DNA of 14,148 nt from JACPLA01 sp035291905 (GTDB taxonomy: Bacteria; Bacteroidota; Ignavibacteria; UBA10030): assembly GCA_035291905.1 (NCBI GenBank), contig DATDRF010000112.1:1-14148 (forward strand), given 5' to 3'. Made by a program: the position numbers and the translations under genes. The notes beneath the pieces are model-generated. The model worked only from the letters and a program-made list of their open reading frames with translations, searched no databases and was not told the origin of the DNA. Shown here piece by piece: positions 6,323-14,093 of this stretch; position 1 is the first letter of the stretch, and each line of letters starts with the position of its first letter.

Positions 6323-8353
6323 TTAGCGAACCAAGGCGATCTTACGGGTCTGGGAGAATACGCCGGCGCTGAATTGACAGAAATAGATTCCGGAGGGATT
6401 TGCCCCGGAATTCCACGGAATCCGGTAGACTCCGGGTTGCCTGACCTCGTCAACAAGTGTCGCAACCTCGTTGCCGAGGATATCGAAGATCAACACTTTT
6501 ATATGCGATGCTTCAGCGATCCGCAATTCAAAGTTCGAAACTCCGTTGAACGGATTCGGGTAGTTTTGCTCAAGGGAAAATCGGGCGGGAAGGGTCGATG
6601 ATTCTCTTCCTACGGCAACAACCTGTGAGGTGCTGAGAATCCACCGGTTCGGATCGAATTCGAAGCCCGAGATGACCTTGGGAAGAGTGAGAGTGAACGT
6701 TTGAGTCTGTTGATTATTCCAAACCGTGATAACCGTGTCCCCGCCGTCCTGAAAGAGGAACTTGAGTTCGATCGGCATAGTGAAGACAGGCCTTCTTCCG
6801 AAGTCCGCCTGCAACTGGCGAATGTAGATGTTGGTCTCGCCGGTTGAGGTGTTCTGGCTATAATTGTAGCCGTACATCGGATAGTATTCGTCATAGATCC
6901 ACTGCTCGAAGAAGAAATCGAGGTCCTGCTGACTTGTGGTTTCGCAGACAACCTGAAAATCTTCGGTTGTTGCATGCCCATACCTGAAATTCTGGTTCGC
7001 AGCATAGTCGGCCAGGCTGGCGAAGAACACCGAGTCGCCAAGCACGCCCCTCAGCATATGCAGAACGTACGCACCCTTGTCGTAGATGATCGAAACAAAG
7101 ATGCCGAAGGGGTTGGAAATATCCTGGAGGTGGACTGTCCCTCCATCCTGGTATTTCAAAGTTTGCATGTAACTCTTGTACAGATCAAATCCTCCCGTGT
7201 GTTCGGCCCACAATGCCTCGCAATAGGTCGCGAACCCTTCATTGAGCCACCCATGGTGCCAGTCCTTGCATGTGATCATGTCGCCGAACCACATGTGGGC
7301 GAGTTCGTGCACGCTCACCCAGAACCATGAGATGTCCATCGTGTTGATAATTGTATTCGTCTGGTTCTCGATGGCGCCGTAGAATCCAAGTTCAGTCATC
7401 CCGTATTTCTCGTTCCTGAACGGATACACGCCAAACAGTGCTGAAAACAATTCGATGGCCGCAGGGAGATCGACGACCCCCAGCTGTGCACCTGCAAGAG
7501 ATTCATCGAAGGCATAGTAGTCCAGGGGGAACTGCTCTCCATGGGTGCCTGTGAACGTCTGATGAAAATCGCGATAGTTCGACACGGCAACCATCACATA
7601 ATAAGGGACGATGGGATAGCGCTCGCGCCACTGGAATGTCTTCTTGTTATTGCTCTGGATGACATTCGCCAGTACACCGTTGGAGACAGCAATGACCGGG
7701 ATGCCCGCAACTGTAGTGTCGGGAATTGTGATGTCCACAAGAACAGAATCGGGTTTATCGCCGGGGCCGTCTTTGCAGGGCCACCAGTAATGAGCAAGGA
7801 ACGGTGTCGAAAGCGAGACGATGAGCGGCTGATCCGCGGCATGCGTAACGTAACGGAGGCCTTTGAGTCCGTTGGCGACCGGGGGAACACCGCGGTAGTA
7901 GATTTGGACCCATCCGGAATCGCCGGCCTGGAACGGGCGATCCAGGGTCACTGTGATCGTGTCAAGGGAGAATTGGAAGTTCGAAATATTCCCGCGAATG
8001 CTGTCAATCGTGAATTCTCGACGCAGATTAAGCTTGATGAAGGCGGTATTGTTCTCAATCGCGTTGAACCGGCAGATGAGATCGGCCTGCAGATACGGTG
8101 CTGTCATCGAGAGGTTGAGATTCAAGTGATAGAACCTGACATCGAAATTTGATTGATCAGTTGAGACCCTCGCGCTGTTGGCATGCTCGAGCCAGTTCTG
8201 CTGTTCGAGTTTGCGGAATTCAAGCAGGGCCTTGGATTGGGTGTAGGAATGGACCGGACAGAGAACGATGAAGGCAAGACCAAGCAGAAGCCGGTGAAAT
8301 CGAGAGTCAAACGCAACGGGACCGTTGTTGCATTCTCGGCGGACTGTGAACAT
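6323..8353 (-). CDS. Secreted M1-family metallopeptidase with T9SS C-terminal sorting domain, 676 aa
   Basis: Zinc aminopeptidase of the gluzincin M1 family, predicted to be exported and then secreted or anchored on the cell surface by type IX secretion. An N-terminal signal peptide has its hydrophobic core at about residues 21-35 (RLLLGLAFIVLCPVHS). The M1 N-terminal beta domain covers about 65-265. The substrate-binding GAIEN (326-330) is a variant of GAMEN. The zinc site is HELAH (His349, Glu350, His353) with Glu372 in NEGFAT, and Tyr424 in YDKGAY fits the catalytic tyrosine. Residues about 590-676 form the sorting domain (SLEQNYPNPFN, VLIFDILGNEVATLV, SGIYFCQFSAG, KIALVR). All key residues are present, so it should be active. 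AAGGAG at 8360-8365 sets the start. It lies 51 bp after the ABC exporter gene and just before the SnoaL-like gene. Confidence 0.95.
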   Translation of the reverse strand: MFTVRRECNNGPVAFDSRFHRLLLGLAFIVLCPVHSYTQSKALLEFRKLEQQNWLEHANSARVSTDQSNFDVRFYHLNLNLSMTAPYLQADLICRFNAIENNTAFIKLNLRREFTIDSIRGNISNFQFSLDTITVTLDRPFQAGDSGWVQIYYRGVPPVANGLKGLRYVTHAADQPLIVSLSTPFLAHYWWPCKDGPGDKPDSVLVDITIPDTTVAGIPVIAVSNGVLANVIQSNNKKTFQWRERYPIVPYYVMVAVSNYRDFHQTFTGTHGEQFPLDYYAFDESLAGAQLGVVDLPAAIELFSALFGVYPFRNEKYGMTELGFYGAIENQTNTIINTMDISWFWVSVHELAHMWFGDMITCKDWHHGWLNEGFATYCEALWAEHTGGFDLYKSYMQTLKYQDGGTVHLQDISNPFGIFVSIIYDKGAYVLHMLRGVLGDSVFFASLADYAANQNFRYGHATTEDFQVVCETTSQQDLDFFFEQWIYDEYYPMYGYNYSQNTSTGETNIYIRQLQADFGRRPVFTMPIELKFLFQDGGDTVITVWNNQQTQTFTLTLPKVISGFEFDPNRWILSTSQVVAVGRESSTLPARFSLEQNYPNPFNGVSNFELRIAEASHIKVLIFDILGNEVATLVDEVRQPGVYRIPWNSGANPSGIYFCQFSAGVFSQTRKIALVR

Positions 8354-8361
8354 GGGAGACT

Positions 8362-8377
8362 CCTTGATTCGTCAAGG
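8362..8377 (-). promoter_or_regulatory. Hairpin overlapping the peptidase ribosome binding site
   Basis: On the minus strand CCTTGA-CGAA-TCAAGG forms a perfect 6-bp stem with a 4-base loop. The 3' arm ends in AAGG, which with the following AG is the AAGGAG Shine-Dalgarno placed six bases before the peptidase ATG. Folding would hide four of its six bases and could limit translation of this gene relative to the upstream ABC gene. The stem is certain; a regulatory role is inferred. Confidence 0.45.
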
Positions 8378-8404
8378 TGTATCTCAATGTACGAAAAGAC
8401 GTAA

Positions 8405-10336
8405 TTATGTGTTTTTTTGCCCCGGGGGTGACTGAAAAACGGCGTTCCCATTGTCTCCCGAAAACTCCATCTGCCGCATCACCATCTCGTAATACGTCCC
8501 CTGGGCGTTCATGAGGTCTTCGTGGGTCCCCCTTTCCACAATGCGGCCGTCTTCCATGAGCAGGATCAGATTTGCGCGGCGGACGGTGGAAAGACGATGG
8601 GCGATCACAAACGTTGTTCGTCCGGCCAACAGGGTGGACATCGATGCTTGAATCAGCTGCTCGCTCTCGGTGTCGAGGTTGCTTGTCGCCTCGTCAAGGA
8701 TCAGAATTTGCGGGGAGGCAAGAATCGCGCGGGCAATGGCAAGGCGCTGTTGCTGGCCTCCGGAGAGCTTGACCCCGCGCTCGCCGACAAATGTCTCGTA
8801 TTTGTTCGGCAGTCTGACAATGAATTCGTGTGCATTCGCTCTTTTTGCGGCATCCTCTACTTCTTCGTCGGTGGCATCGTGACGACCGTAAGCGATGTTA
8901 TCGCGGACGGAGCCGTCGAAAAGAAAGACATCCTGCTGAACGATCGCCAGCAGGTCGCGGTAGGTCCGAAGGCGGAAATTGCGGATATCGGTCCCGTTGA
9001 GAAGAATGCGTCCCTGCGTCGGATCGTGAAAACGGGCCACCAGGTCGGTGACGGTCGTTTTCCCCGCGCCGCTCCGGCCGACGAGGGCAACGACCGATCC
9101 GCTCGGTACTGTCACATTAAAATCATGCACGACCGGCCTCCCATGGTGATACTCGAATCCGACATTCTCGAAACGGATTTCGTTCACGACGGAAGGAGCA
9201 TCGACCGCATCGGCTTTGTCCGGCTTGTCGTTCTCCATTGCGAGGATCTCAAAGACCCGCTCCATCGCCGCGAGCGAACGTTGGAGCTCGGAAAACGAAT
9301 TGACGATGTTCCAGACAGGATTCAGAAGAAGAAAGGTATACCACTGAAACGCCATGATATCTCCGATGGAAGCAATGCCGGAGATGTTCAGATACCCCCC
9401 GTACCAGACGATGACGACGTTCACTCCGCTGAGCAGCAGTCCCCATGAGGTCCACAGGATCAGTTCGCGCCGATGTGCAAACAGTTCCTTCCTCAGCACC
9501 GTGTGCCTTCCGCTCAGATATTCGAGCAATTCCCCGATTTCCTGGCGGAACGCCCTGACGACCCGGATGCCCATGAATGTCTCGCCTACACGCCCGTCGA
9601 TCTCTTCGGCATCCTTGCGCATCGAGCGGTAAATGGGTCTGACGCGCTTCGCAAGAGTGAAACTCATGAGGACAATGCCGGGGATGATGGCGAGGGCTGT
9701 GAGGGCGAGGCGCCAGTTGAGGGCAAAAAGGATTGCCACGGCGATGGCGAGCCGAATGAGGGACAACGCTGGTGAGACGACCGCAAGCTGCAGGAGCCCC
9801 GTGGTGGTGTCGATGTCGCCTGTCAGGCGGGAGAGGATGCCTCCGGTCTTCATGTCCCAGAGTTTCGGGAGCGGCAGGTGGAGCAACCGGTCAAACAGGA
9901 GGCGCCGGAAAGAGAGCATCACACGGACGTTGAGGATCCGCTGACGATAATCTTTGACAACTCCGACAAGACTGGAGAGGATGATGACGCCGAGGAAGGT
10001 GGCGCCCACGAGGTGGAGCTGATTGAAGCGCGATACGGAGTCGAGCGCTGAGTTCAGGAGGACGTTATCGATGATGAACCGCATGAACAGCGGCTCGATC
10101 ATCTGCAGGCCTGCTCCCAGCAGCGCGAAGAGAAAGACGAATGCAACGGCCACACGATAGGGCTTGAGCCAGCGGACGTAGTCGCGCAGGTACTCGCGCC
10201 GTCTGCTGCGGCGTTGCTGCCTGGATTCTTCTGCCGATTGGCCCTCGTTGCCTTCCGTAGTATCGTCCAGGCGCCCATGTTTGTAATCCTGGACGAAGGT
10301 CCGGTACCGTTGATGTGAAGAGGGAGTATTGCTCAT
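8405..10336 (-). CDS. MsbA-like ABC exporter (fused permease and ATPase), 643 aa
   Basis: Half-size ABC exporter of the lipid/multidrug type, expected to dimerise in the inner membrane. It has a charged cytoplasmic N-terminal extension (residues 1-58), then six membrane helices at about 60-345. A complete nucleotide-binding domain follows at about 385-620: Walker A GRSGAGKTT (420-428), Q-loop around QQ467-468, signature LSGGQ (524-528), Walker B ILILDE (544-549) and H-loop His580. All catalytic motifs are intact. Substrate cannot be read from sequence; the family includes lipid A flippases and drug exporters. The ATG of MSNTPSS is the only sensible start, with a weak ribosome site. It is probably the first gene of a unit with the M1 peptidase, SnoaL-like and glycolipid-binding genes. 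The last of these makes a lipid-related role attractive but unproven. Confidence 0.9.
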   Translation of the reverse strand: MSNTPSSHQRYRTFVQDYKHGRLDDTTEGNEGQSAEESRQQRRSRRREYLRDYVRWLKPYRVAVAFVFLFALLGAGLQMIEPLFMRFIIDNVLLNSALDSVSRFNQLHLVGATFLGVIILSSLVGVVKDYRQRILNVRVMLSFRRLLFDRLLHLPLPKLWDMKTGGILSRLTGDIDTTTGLLQLAVVSPALSLIRLAIAVAILFALNWRLALTALAIIPGIVLMSFTLAKRVRPIYRSMRKDAEEIDGRVGETFMGIRVVRAFRQEIGELLEYLSGRHTVLRKELFAHRRELILWTSWGLLLSGVNVVIVWYGGYLNISGIASIGDIMAFQWYTFLLLNPVWNIVNSFSELQRSLAAMERVFEILAMENDKPDKADAVDAPSVVNEIRFENVGFEYHHGRPVVHDFNVTVPSGSVVALVGRSGAGKTTVTDLVARFHDPTQGRILLNGTDIRNFRLRTYRDLLAIVQQDVFLFDGSVRDNIAYGRHDATDEEVEDAAKRANAHEFIVRLPNKYETFVGERGVKLSGGQQQRLAIARAILASPQILILDEATSNLDTESEQLIQASMSTLLAGRTTFVIAHRLSTVRRANLILLMEDGRIVERGTHEDLMNAQGTYYEMVMRQMEFSGDNGNAVFQSPPGQKNT

Positions 10337-10466
10337 GCCGGTGCTGCGTGCTTAACTTACCTGCCGGTTGATTGATTACATCGACGTTGGTTCGGCGTTG
10401 GAAGGCAACGTTATCAATGTATTGCGGCTTGGGATGAAAGGCAAGGGGACGGGGTCGAAGAAGATT

Positions 10467-10494
10467 GTTTCGAGTTACGGGTTCCGGGTTTCGA
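10467..10494. repeat. Four-unit heptanucleotide tandem repeat
   Basis: On the plus strand the units are GTTTCGA, GTTACGG, GTTCCGG and GTTTCGA, consensus GTTNCG(A/G), exactly 7 bp each. The array begins four bases after the stop codon of the DUF1697 gene in the direction of transcription. The rest of the spacer (10337-10466) shows no gene, no convincing terminator and no clear promoter for the ABC exporter gene. Confidence 0.6.
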
Positions 10495-10498
10495 GTGA

Positions 10499-11029
10499 TC
10501 AGGTTCTTCCAGCAGCCACTGCCTTGGCGATAGCGGTGATCGTATTCCAGTTGCGCGTCGTGACCGTTACGCCGAAGAGGCGGTCGACGGTGCCGAGATA
10601 GGCGATGACCTTCATGTGGCGCCGATACAGGCCAAAGACGAACCGGTCCTTTCTCCCGAGGATTTTGAGCAGCCACCTTCCATTGAGAGGAAAGCACATC
10701 GGCATCGAGGGCTCCGAGCGAGGCCGTTGGGACAGGATGCTCACGAAGCGGACAATGTCGGGTCGCACCGGCTGGTGAGCGAAAGGATTCCGAGCCATGA
10801 GCCCGAGTATCTCCCGGCCCTGACAGATGATGATCTCGGTGTCAAACGGAAGCCTGCGTGCCAATTCTTTGCGGAGCCGCGTCCGGGTGACCGGTCGCCG
10901 AATCACGAAAGTGCCAGCCGCTCCAATGTTGACGACATCGAGGTGCTTCAGTTGTTTTGTGAGAACGGTAGGTCGGAAGGTCTTGTGACCGCCGACGTTG
11001 ACCCCTCTCAGAAGAACCACGAGTGCCAT
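10499..11029 (-). CDS. DUF1697 family protein, 176 aa
   Basis: Small cytoplasmic protein of the DUF1697 family, function unknown. It starts with the family signature MALVVLLRGVNVGGHKTF. It belongs to a variant subgroup in which the usual SGN segment is replaced by NIGAAGTFVIRR (about residues 34-45). CQGREILGLMARNPF lies in the middle, and the C-terminal half is basic (WLLKILGRKDRFVFGLYRR). The length is normal for the family (about 175-180). The start is supported by GGAG at 11034-11037, four bases before the ATG. The frame is open 23 codons further upstream but without family similarity. It is probably transcribed alone, with 156 bp upstream and 162 bp downstream free of genes. Confidence 0.82.
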   Translation of the reverse strand: MALVVLLRGVNVGGHKTFRPTVLTKQLKHLDVVNIGAAGTFVIRRPVTRTRLRKELARRLPFDTEIIICQGREILGLMARNPFAHQPVRPDIVRFVSILSQRPRSEPSMPMCFPLNGRWLLKILGRKDRFVFGLYRRHMKVIAYLGTVDRLFGVTVTTRNWNTITAIAKAVAAGRT

Positions 11030-11185
11030 GAGTCTCCACGTGCTGGTGGCGGTGGAATAACATCGCGATGAACGGATCGTTCCTTGCGCACGGAGCAAAC
11101 TCTTTAAGTTTTCACAAGCTTTTTCTTCGGTGCTATCAAATGTTTGACCGTCGTGATTACTCCATTTCGCTGCCGTGTCCGTGCT

Positions 11186-11914
11186 CTAATCTGCACAGTA
11201 GCTCCAGCCGCTGACGGTGCCATCACGAACCTCCGGAAGGATTCCTAAGACATATGAATTAGTTGGATCAAGGGTCAACACCTTTTCGTAGAAGTCGATA
11301 GCCAGTTGTTGTGTGCGAGAGCGCTGTTCTTCGATTGGAGACTGGTCGATGTACTGTTCGTAGCAATCGTACTTGTATTCGAAATCCTGTTGCTTGCCGT
11401 CACGGAGAACCATAAAGAGGTCTTTATAATGATTAGCAACGATAAGATTGACTTCTTTTGCAAAGGGGCCGTGAGGGAATTCCCTGAGGTATTGAAATGC
11501 AGGGTTGAGACTTGGCATCACACCCAGGCCGTCGGACGTTTGAATACCCAAGACAAGCGAATAGAGCGTATAGGCTCGTAAGGGGGAATTGGGGTTGACC
11601 TGATGGGCTTCCACGAGGAATTGTTCGGAGTGGCCGAACTGGCCCGAGTAGTGGCCGATATGAAGACCAAGTTGGGCGTAACGATCATTCCAGAATCCGC
11701 CATGGTCTTGCAGAGGGAGAACTTTGTGAATGCTGTCGACAAATGATCTGAGTGCGCTATCAAGTCGGACGAGAGCCTCGACCGTCTTGTTTTTCTGCGT
11801 CTGGCCGAATTGAATCTCCAATCGGCTCAGGGAGCTGTCTACCCACGACTGGCTTGGGCTTGTGCTAACACCACTAATGAGCAAGAATGTCAAGAGCGGC
11901 GTTCTGATTTGCAT
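11186..11914 (-). CDS. Exported hypothetical protein, possibly TPR-like, 242 aa
   Basis: I do not recognise a named family. A likely Sec signal peptide covers the first 22 or so residues (MQIRTPLLTFLLISGVSTSPSQS), so the product should be periplasmic. The body is predicted to be helical. The C-terminal segment AIDFYEKVLTLDPTNSYVLGILPEV (about residues 205-229) looks like one tetratricopeptide-type helix pair. A second helical segment lies around FLVEAHQVNPNSPLRAYTLYSLVL. TPR-like proteins often act as scaffolds, but no partner is evident. The ribosome site is weak and the start rests on the signal peptide. It stands alone between the aldo/keto reductase and DUF1697 genes, with about 170 bp upstream showing nothing recognisable. 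Confidence 0.65.
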   Translation of the reverse strand: MQIRTPLLTFLLISGVSTSPSQSWVDSSLSRLEIQFGQTQKNKTVEALVRLDSALRSFVDSIHKVLPLQDHGGFWNDRYAQLGLHIGHYSGQFGHSEQFLVEAHQVNPNSPLRAYTLYSLVLGIQTSDGLGVMPSLNPAFQYLREFPHGPFAKEVNLIVANHYKDLFMVLRDGKQQDFEYKYDCYEQYIDQSPIEEQRSRTQQLAIDFYEKVLTLDPTNSYVLGILPEVRDGTVSGWSYCAD

Positions 11915-12087
11915 GTTTGTGGCCGATTGTTCAAGGGGGTGGCGGCTAACCGGGGGGAAACCGAAGCTATCGCGTCTCTCACCTTCTCAAAACAACGGAG
12001 ATCTTCTGCTCTCCACGCCTCCCCCTGGAAAATGTTGACGTGAATCTACAACTCTCTTCAGGGAGAATCAAGTCTCATGCTGTGGGC

Positions 12088-13095
12088 TCACCAATAATGA
12101 TGCACGTCGTGGCGAATGAATTCGTCGTACACCGACCGAATGCGTTTCATGCGGTCATCAGAGAGGGGAGGGAGGTCGGCCGCTTTGACGTTCTCTTCCA
12201 CTTGTGCTGGCCGTTTCGCCCCGGGAATAGAACACGTGACTTCGGGAAACATGAGAATCCATCGCAAGGCCATTTGGGCAAGCGTCCAATCCGGCGGCAT
12301 CATAGGGCGCAGCGCCTCAACAGCCTTCAGGCCCTTGTCAAAATCGATGCCTGAAAATGTTTCGCCGCGGTCGAATGCTTTTCCTTTTCGATTGAAGGCC
12401 CGATGGTCATCCTTGTCGAACCTGGCGCCCGGCTTGAATTTCCCCGTGAGAAGCCCTGAGGAGAGAGGGAGTCGTGCAAGAATACCGATGTTTCGGCGTC
12501 GCGCCTCGGCGAAGAAAAGCTCGTGAGGCCGTTGCCGGAAGATATTGAAGATGATTTGAACGGACGCCACACCGGGATACTCGATCGCCTTCAATCCCTC
12601 CTCCACCTTTTCCACACTGACGCCGTAGTGTCGGATCTTCCCGGCGTGAACAAACTCATCGAGCCAGCGGAACACTTCGGGGCGATAGTAGACCTCCGTC
12701 GGAGGGCAATGAAGCTGGAGGAGATCGATCGCGTCCGTCTTCAGATTCTTGAGACTTCGGTTGATAAACGCGTTCAGATTCTTCTTTGTGTAACCGGCCG
12801 ACACGTGCGGATTGAGTCTCCGGCCGGCTTTTGTGGCGACGTAAAACTGCTCCTTCCGTTCGCTTCGGAGCCGTGCCAGAAGTTTCTCGCTGCGTCCGTC
12901 GCCGTAGACGTCGGCGGTATCGAAGAAGTTCACGCCCAGGTCCAGGGCGCGATGGAGGGCGGCGATCGATTCTTTGTCGTCCACTTTTCCCCAGGTCCCC
13001 CCGATCGCCCAGGCACCGAAACTGATCGTCGAGACGCGCCACCCGGTGCGTCCAAGTTCACGGTACGGCATGGATGCCGGGCTCGAATCAGCCAT
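12088..13095 (-). CDS. Aldo/keto reductase, 335 aa
   Basis: NADPH-type aldo/keto reductase with a TIM-barrel fold; it should reduce carbonyls, but the physiological substrate is unknown. The N-terminus has ELGRTGWRVSTISFGAWAIGG. The catalytic tetrad is complete: Asp59 and Tyr64 in FFDTADVYG, Lys89 in VATKAGRR, and His129 in LLQLHC. The cofactor-binding SIPGAKRPAQVEENV lies near the C-terminus. The start is the ATG of MADSSPAS, preceded by AAGAGGGGAAAA. The frame continues 21 codons upstream, but that part is a shadow of the previous gene. The ATG and the stop of the channel-like gene overlap (ATGGCTGA), so translation is probably coupled to that gene. Length is normal. Confidence 0.9.
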   Translation of the reverse strand: MADSSPASMPYRELGRTGWRVSTISFGAWAIGGTWGKVDDKESIAALHRALDLGVNFFDTADVYGDGRSEKLLARLRSERKEQFYVATKAGRRLNPHVSAGYTKKNLNAFINRSLKNLKTDAIDLLQLHCPPTEVYYRPEVFRWLDEFVHAGKIRHYGVSVEKVEEGLKAIEYPGVASVQIIFNIFRQRPHELFFAEARRRNIGILARLPLSSGLLTGKFKPGARFDKDDHRAFNRKGKAFDRGETFSGIDFDKGLKAVEALRPMMPPDWTLAQMALRWILMFPEVTCSIPGAKRPAQVEENVKAADLPPLSDDRMKRIRSVYDEFIRHDVHHYW

Positions 13096-13437
13096 TTTTC
13101 CCCTCTTGCCAGTGAAACAGATGCAGCATTCGGTGCAATGCAGGTGCCACAATGACACCTACGGCGACAAGAAAAACCAACCCGGAATAAAGAGCATAGA
13201 AGCCGGCAAACAGTTTGCCGCCGTCTGTTTGCGGGAACTCAACGGTCCCATCCCGCCAAGCAACATGGCGGCATTGAGGAATGCATCGCGCCAGGGCAAT
13301 TGTTCGTAGTGATGATAACCAAGCATTCCAAGAAAAAGCGAAACGACAATCAGTGCCATAGAGGCAAGAAGGTGCGAGAGGAGGCGACGCACAAAGTGGC
13401 GTCGAGGTATGGGCCGTTGGTGGCGGGGTTCGTACAT
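13088..13437 (-). pseudogene. Small two-TM channel-like membrane protein, frameshifted
   Basis: One gene is split over two frames. The 5' part (from 13437, ATG, GGAG at 13445-13448) encodes a basic cytoplasmic start (MYEPRHQRPIPRRHFVRRLL), a first hydrophobic helix (LLASMALIVVSLFLGMLGYH) and a re-entrant-loop-like DAFLNAAMLLGGMGP. The other frame then continues with TDGGKLFAGFYALYSGLVFL, a second helix, and HRMLHLFH at the end. Restoring one base in the C run at 13233-13235 (TTCCCGC) joins them as GPLSS-PQTDGGK and gives about 116 aa. The layout (helix, pore-loop-like segment, GK-F--YAL-G helix) recalls two-TM potassium channels, but the filter TVGYG is absent. It may be a real lesion or a homopolymer error. 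The stop overlaps the aldo/keto reductase start by 8 bp, and the carbonic anhydrase gene ends 37 bp upstream. Confidence 0.75.
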
Positions 13438-13474
13438 GTGAGTGCTCCCGGTCAGGCAAGATGCCGTAGTGCCG

Positions 13475-14026
13475 CTACCTGCCGCTCCCTTCCCGTATCA
13501 AATAGAGCAGGTTATCTTCAACACGATACATCATAGGGGCCACTGGAATGCCGGGATAGCGGAGGCGTAGTCTTTTGACCTCGCCCAGAATGAAGTCAAC
13601 CTCGTTGCCGATCTCGAAGAGAGGTGCATTCTGAAAGAAGTGCTCTTCCGCCGCTTCATGAGTCCAACCCGCATTCTCAACCAGGCCTTGAACAAATTGT
13701 CCCTTGCGCGCGGCCAGATTTACCATTCCGCATTGTGTATGACCGATGAGCGCAACAGAGCGCGCACCGCCCACGGCAATGGCATAAGAGACCTTGAATT
13801 CACTGTAACGAAGATTCGCCCCGCCGGAACGGATGATGAAGGCAAAATTGTCAGGAATGTAAAGATGCTTCCGATTATCCATGCACATTCCTATCAACAA
13901 CCGGGCCGCGGAATAACTCTCGTGTGGCCGACCCAGGTTATGGTATTCGAGCAGAAGGCCTATGGCGTTATCCCGGTATTGTGCGGGAATGTCGTCTCTC
14001 GATGTGATCGGAAGTAGTCTGTTCAT
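13475..14026 (-). CDS. Beta-class carbonic anhydrase, 183 aa
   Basis: Zinc enzyme that interconverts CO2 and bicarbonate in the cytoplasm. The beta-class motifs are visible: CMDNR (Cys48, Asp50, Arg52) and GHTQCGM (His96, Cys99), which supply the Cys-His-Cys zinc ligands and the Asp-Arg dyad. FIIRSGGA (63-70) and YSEFKVSYAIAVGGARSVALIGH fit the family core. At 183 aa it is a compact version, a little shorter than the common 200-220 aa. The start is the ATG of MNRLLPIT, with a modest AAAGAG site directly before it. The channel-like gene follows 37 bp downstream and the aldo/keto reductase comes after it, so the three may form an operon. No promoter is clear upstream. Confidence 0.85.
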   Translation of the reverse strand: MNRLLPITSRDDIPAQYRDNAIGLLLEYHNLGRPHESYSAARLLIGMCMDNRKHLYIPDNFAFIIRSGGANLRYSEFKVSYAIAVGGARSVALIGHTQCGMVNLAARKGQFVQGLVENAGWTHEAAEEHFFQNAPLFEIGNEVDFILGEVKRLRLRYPGIPVAPMMYRVEDNLLYLIREGSGR

Positions 14027-14065
14027 CTCTTTATGCTTTTGAGGTGAAAAACGCGGTCAGATGTC

Positions 14066-14093
14066 ACAATCTACAATCAAAAATCTAAACTCT
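14066..14093. repeat. Four-unit heptanucleotide tandem repeat
   Basis: On the plus strand the units are ACAATCT, ACAATCA, AAAATCT and AAACTCT, all 7 bp and in register. A weaker fifth unit, GAAATGC, reaches base 14100. In the direction of transcription the array starts immediately after, or 7 bases after, a TGA that may end an off-window gene, and it ends about 40 bases before the carbonic anhydrase start. Confidence 0.55.

Noticed and set aside
7541..8152. Plus-strand open frame of 203 codons
   Set aside because: It is antisense to the N-terminal domain of the M1 peptidase; no family features.
8522..9448. Long plus-strand open frame (308 codons)
   Set aside because: It lies entirely antisense to the ABC exporter, whose motifs are all intact, and its translation shows no recognisable domain or membrane pattern.
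10467..10494. CRISPR or phage attachment site
   Set aside because: The units are 7 bp, adjacent and without spacers; no cas or integrase gene is present.
11915..12087. Terminator between the aldo/keto reductase and the exported protein gene
   Set aside because: Only a 5-bp GGAGA/TCTCC stem was found near 11998-12015, with no T tract on either strand.
13231..13240. Programmed -1 ribosomal frameshift site
   Set aside because: The shift region AGT TCC CGC does not fit an X XXY YYZ slippery heptamer, and no downstream stimulatory structure is apparent.
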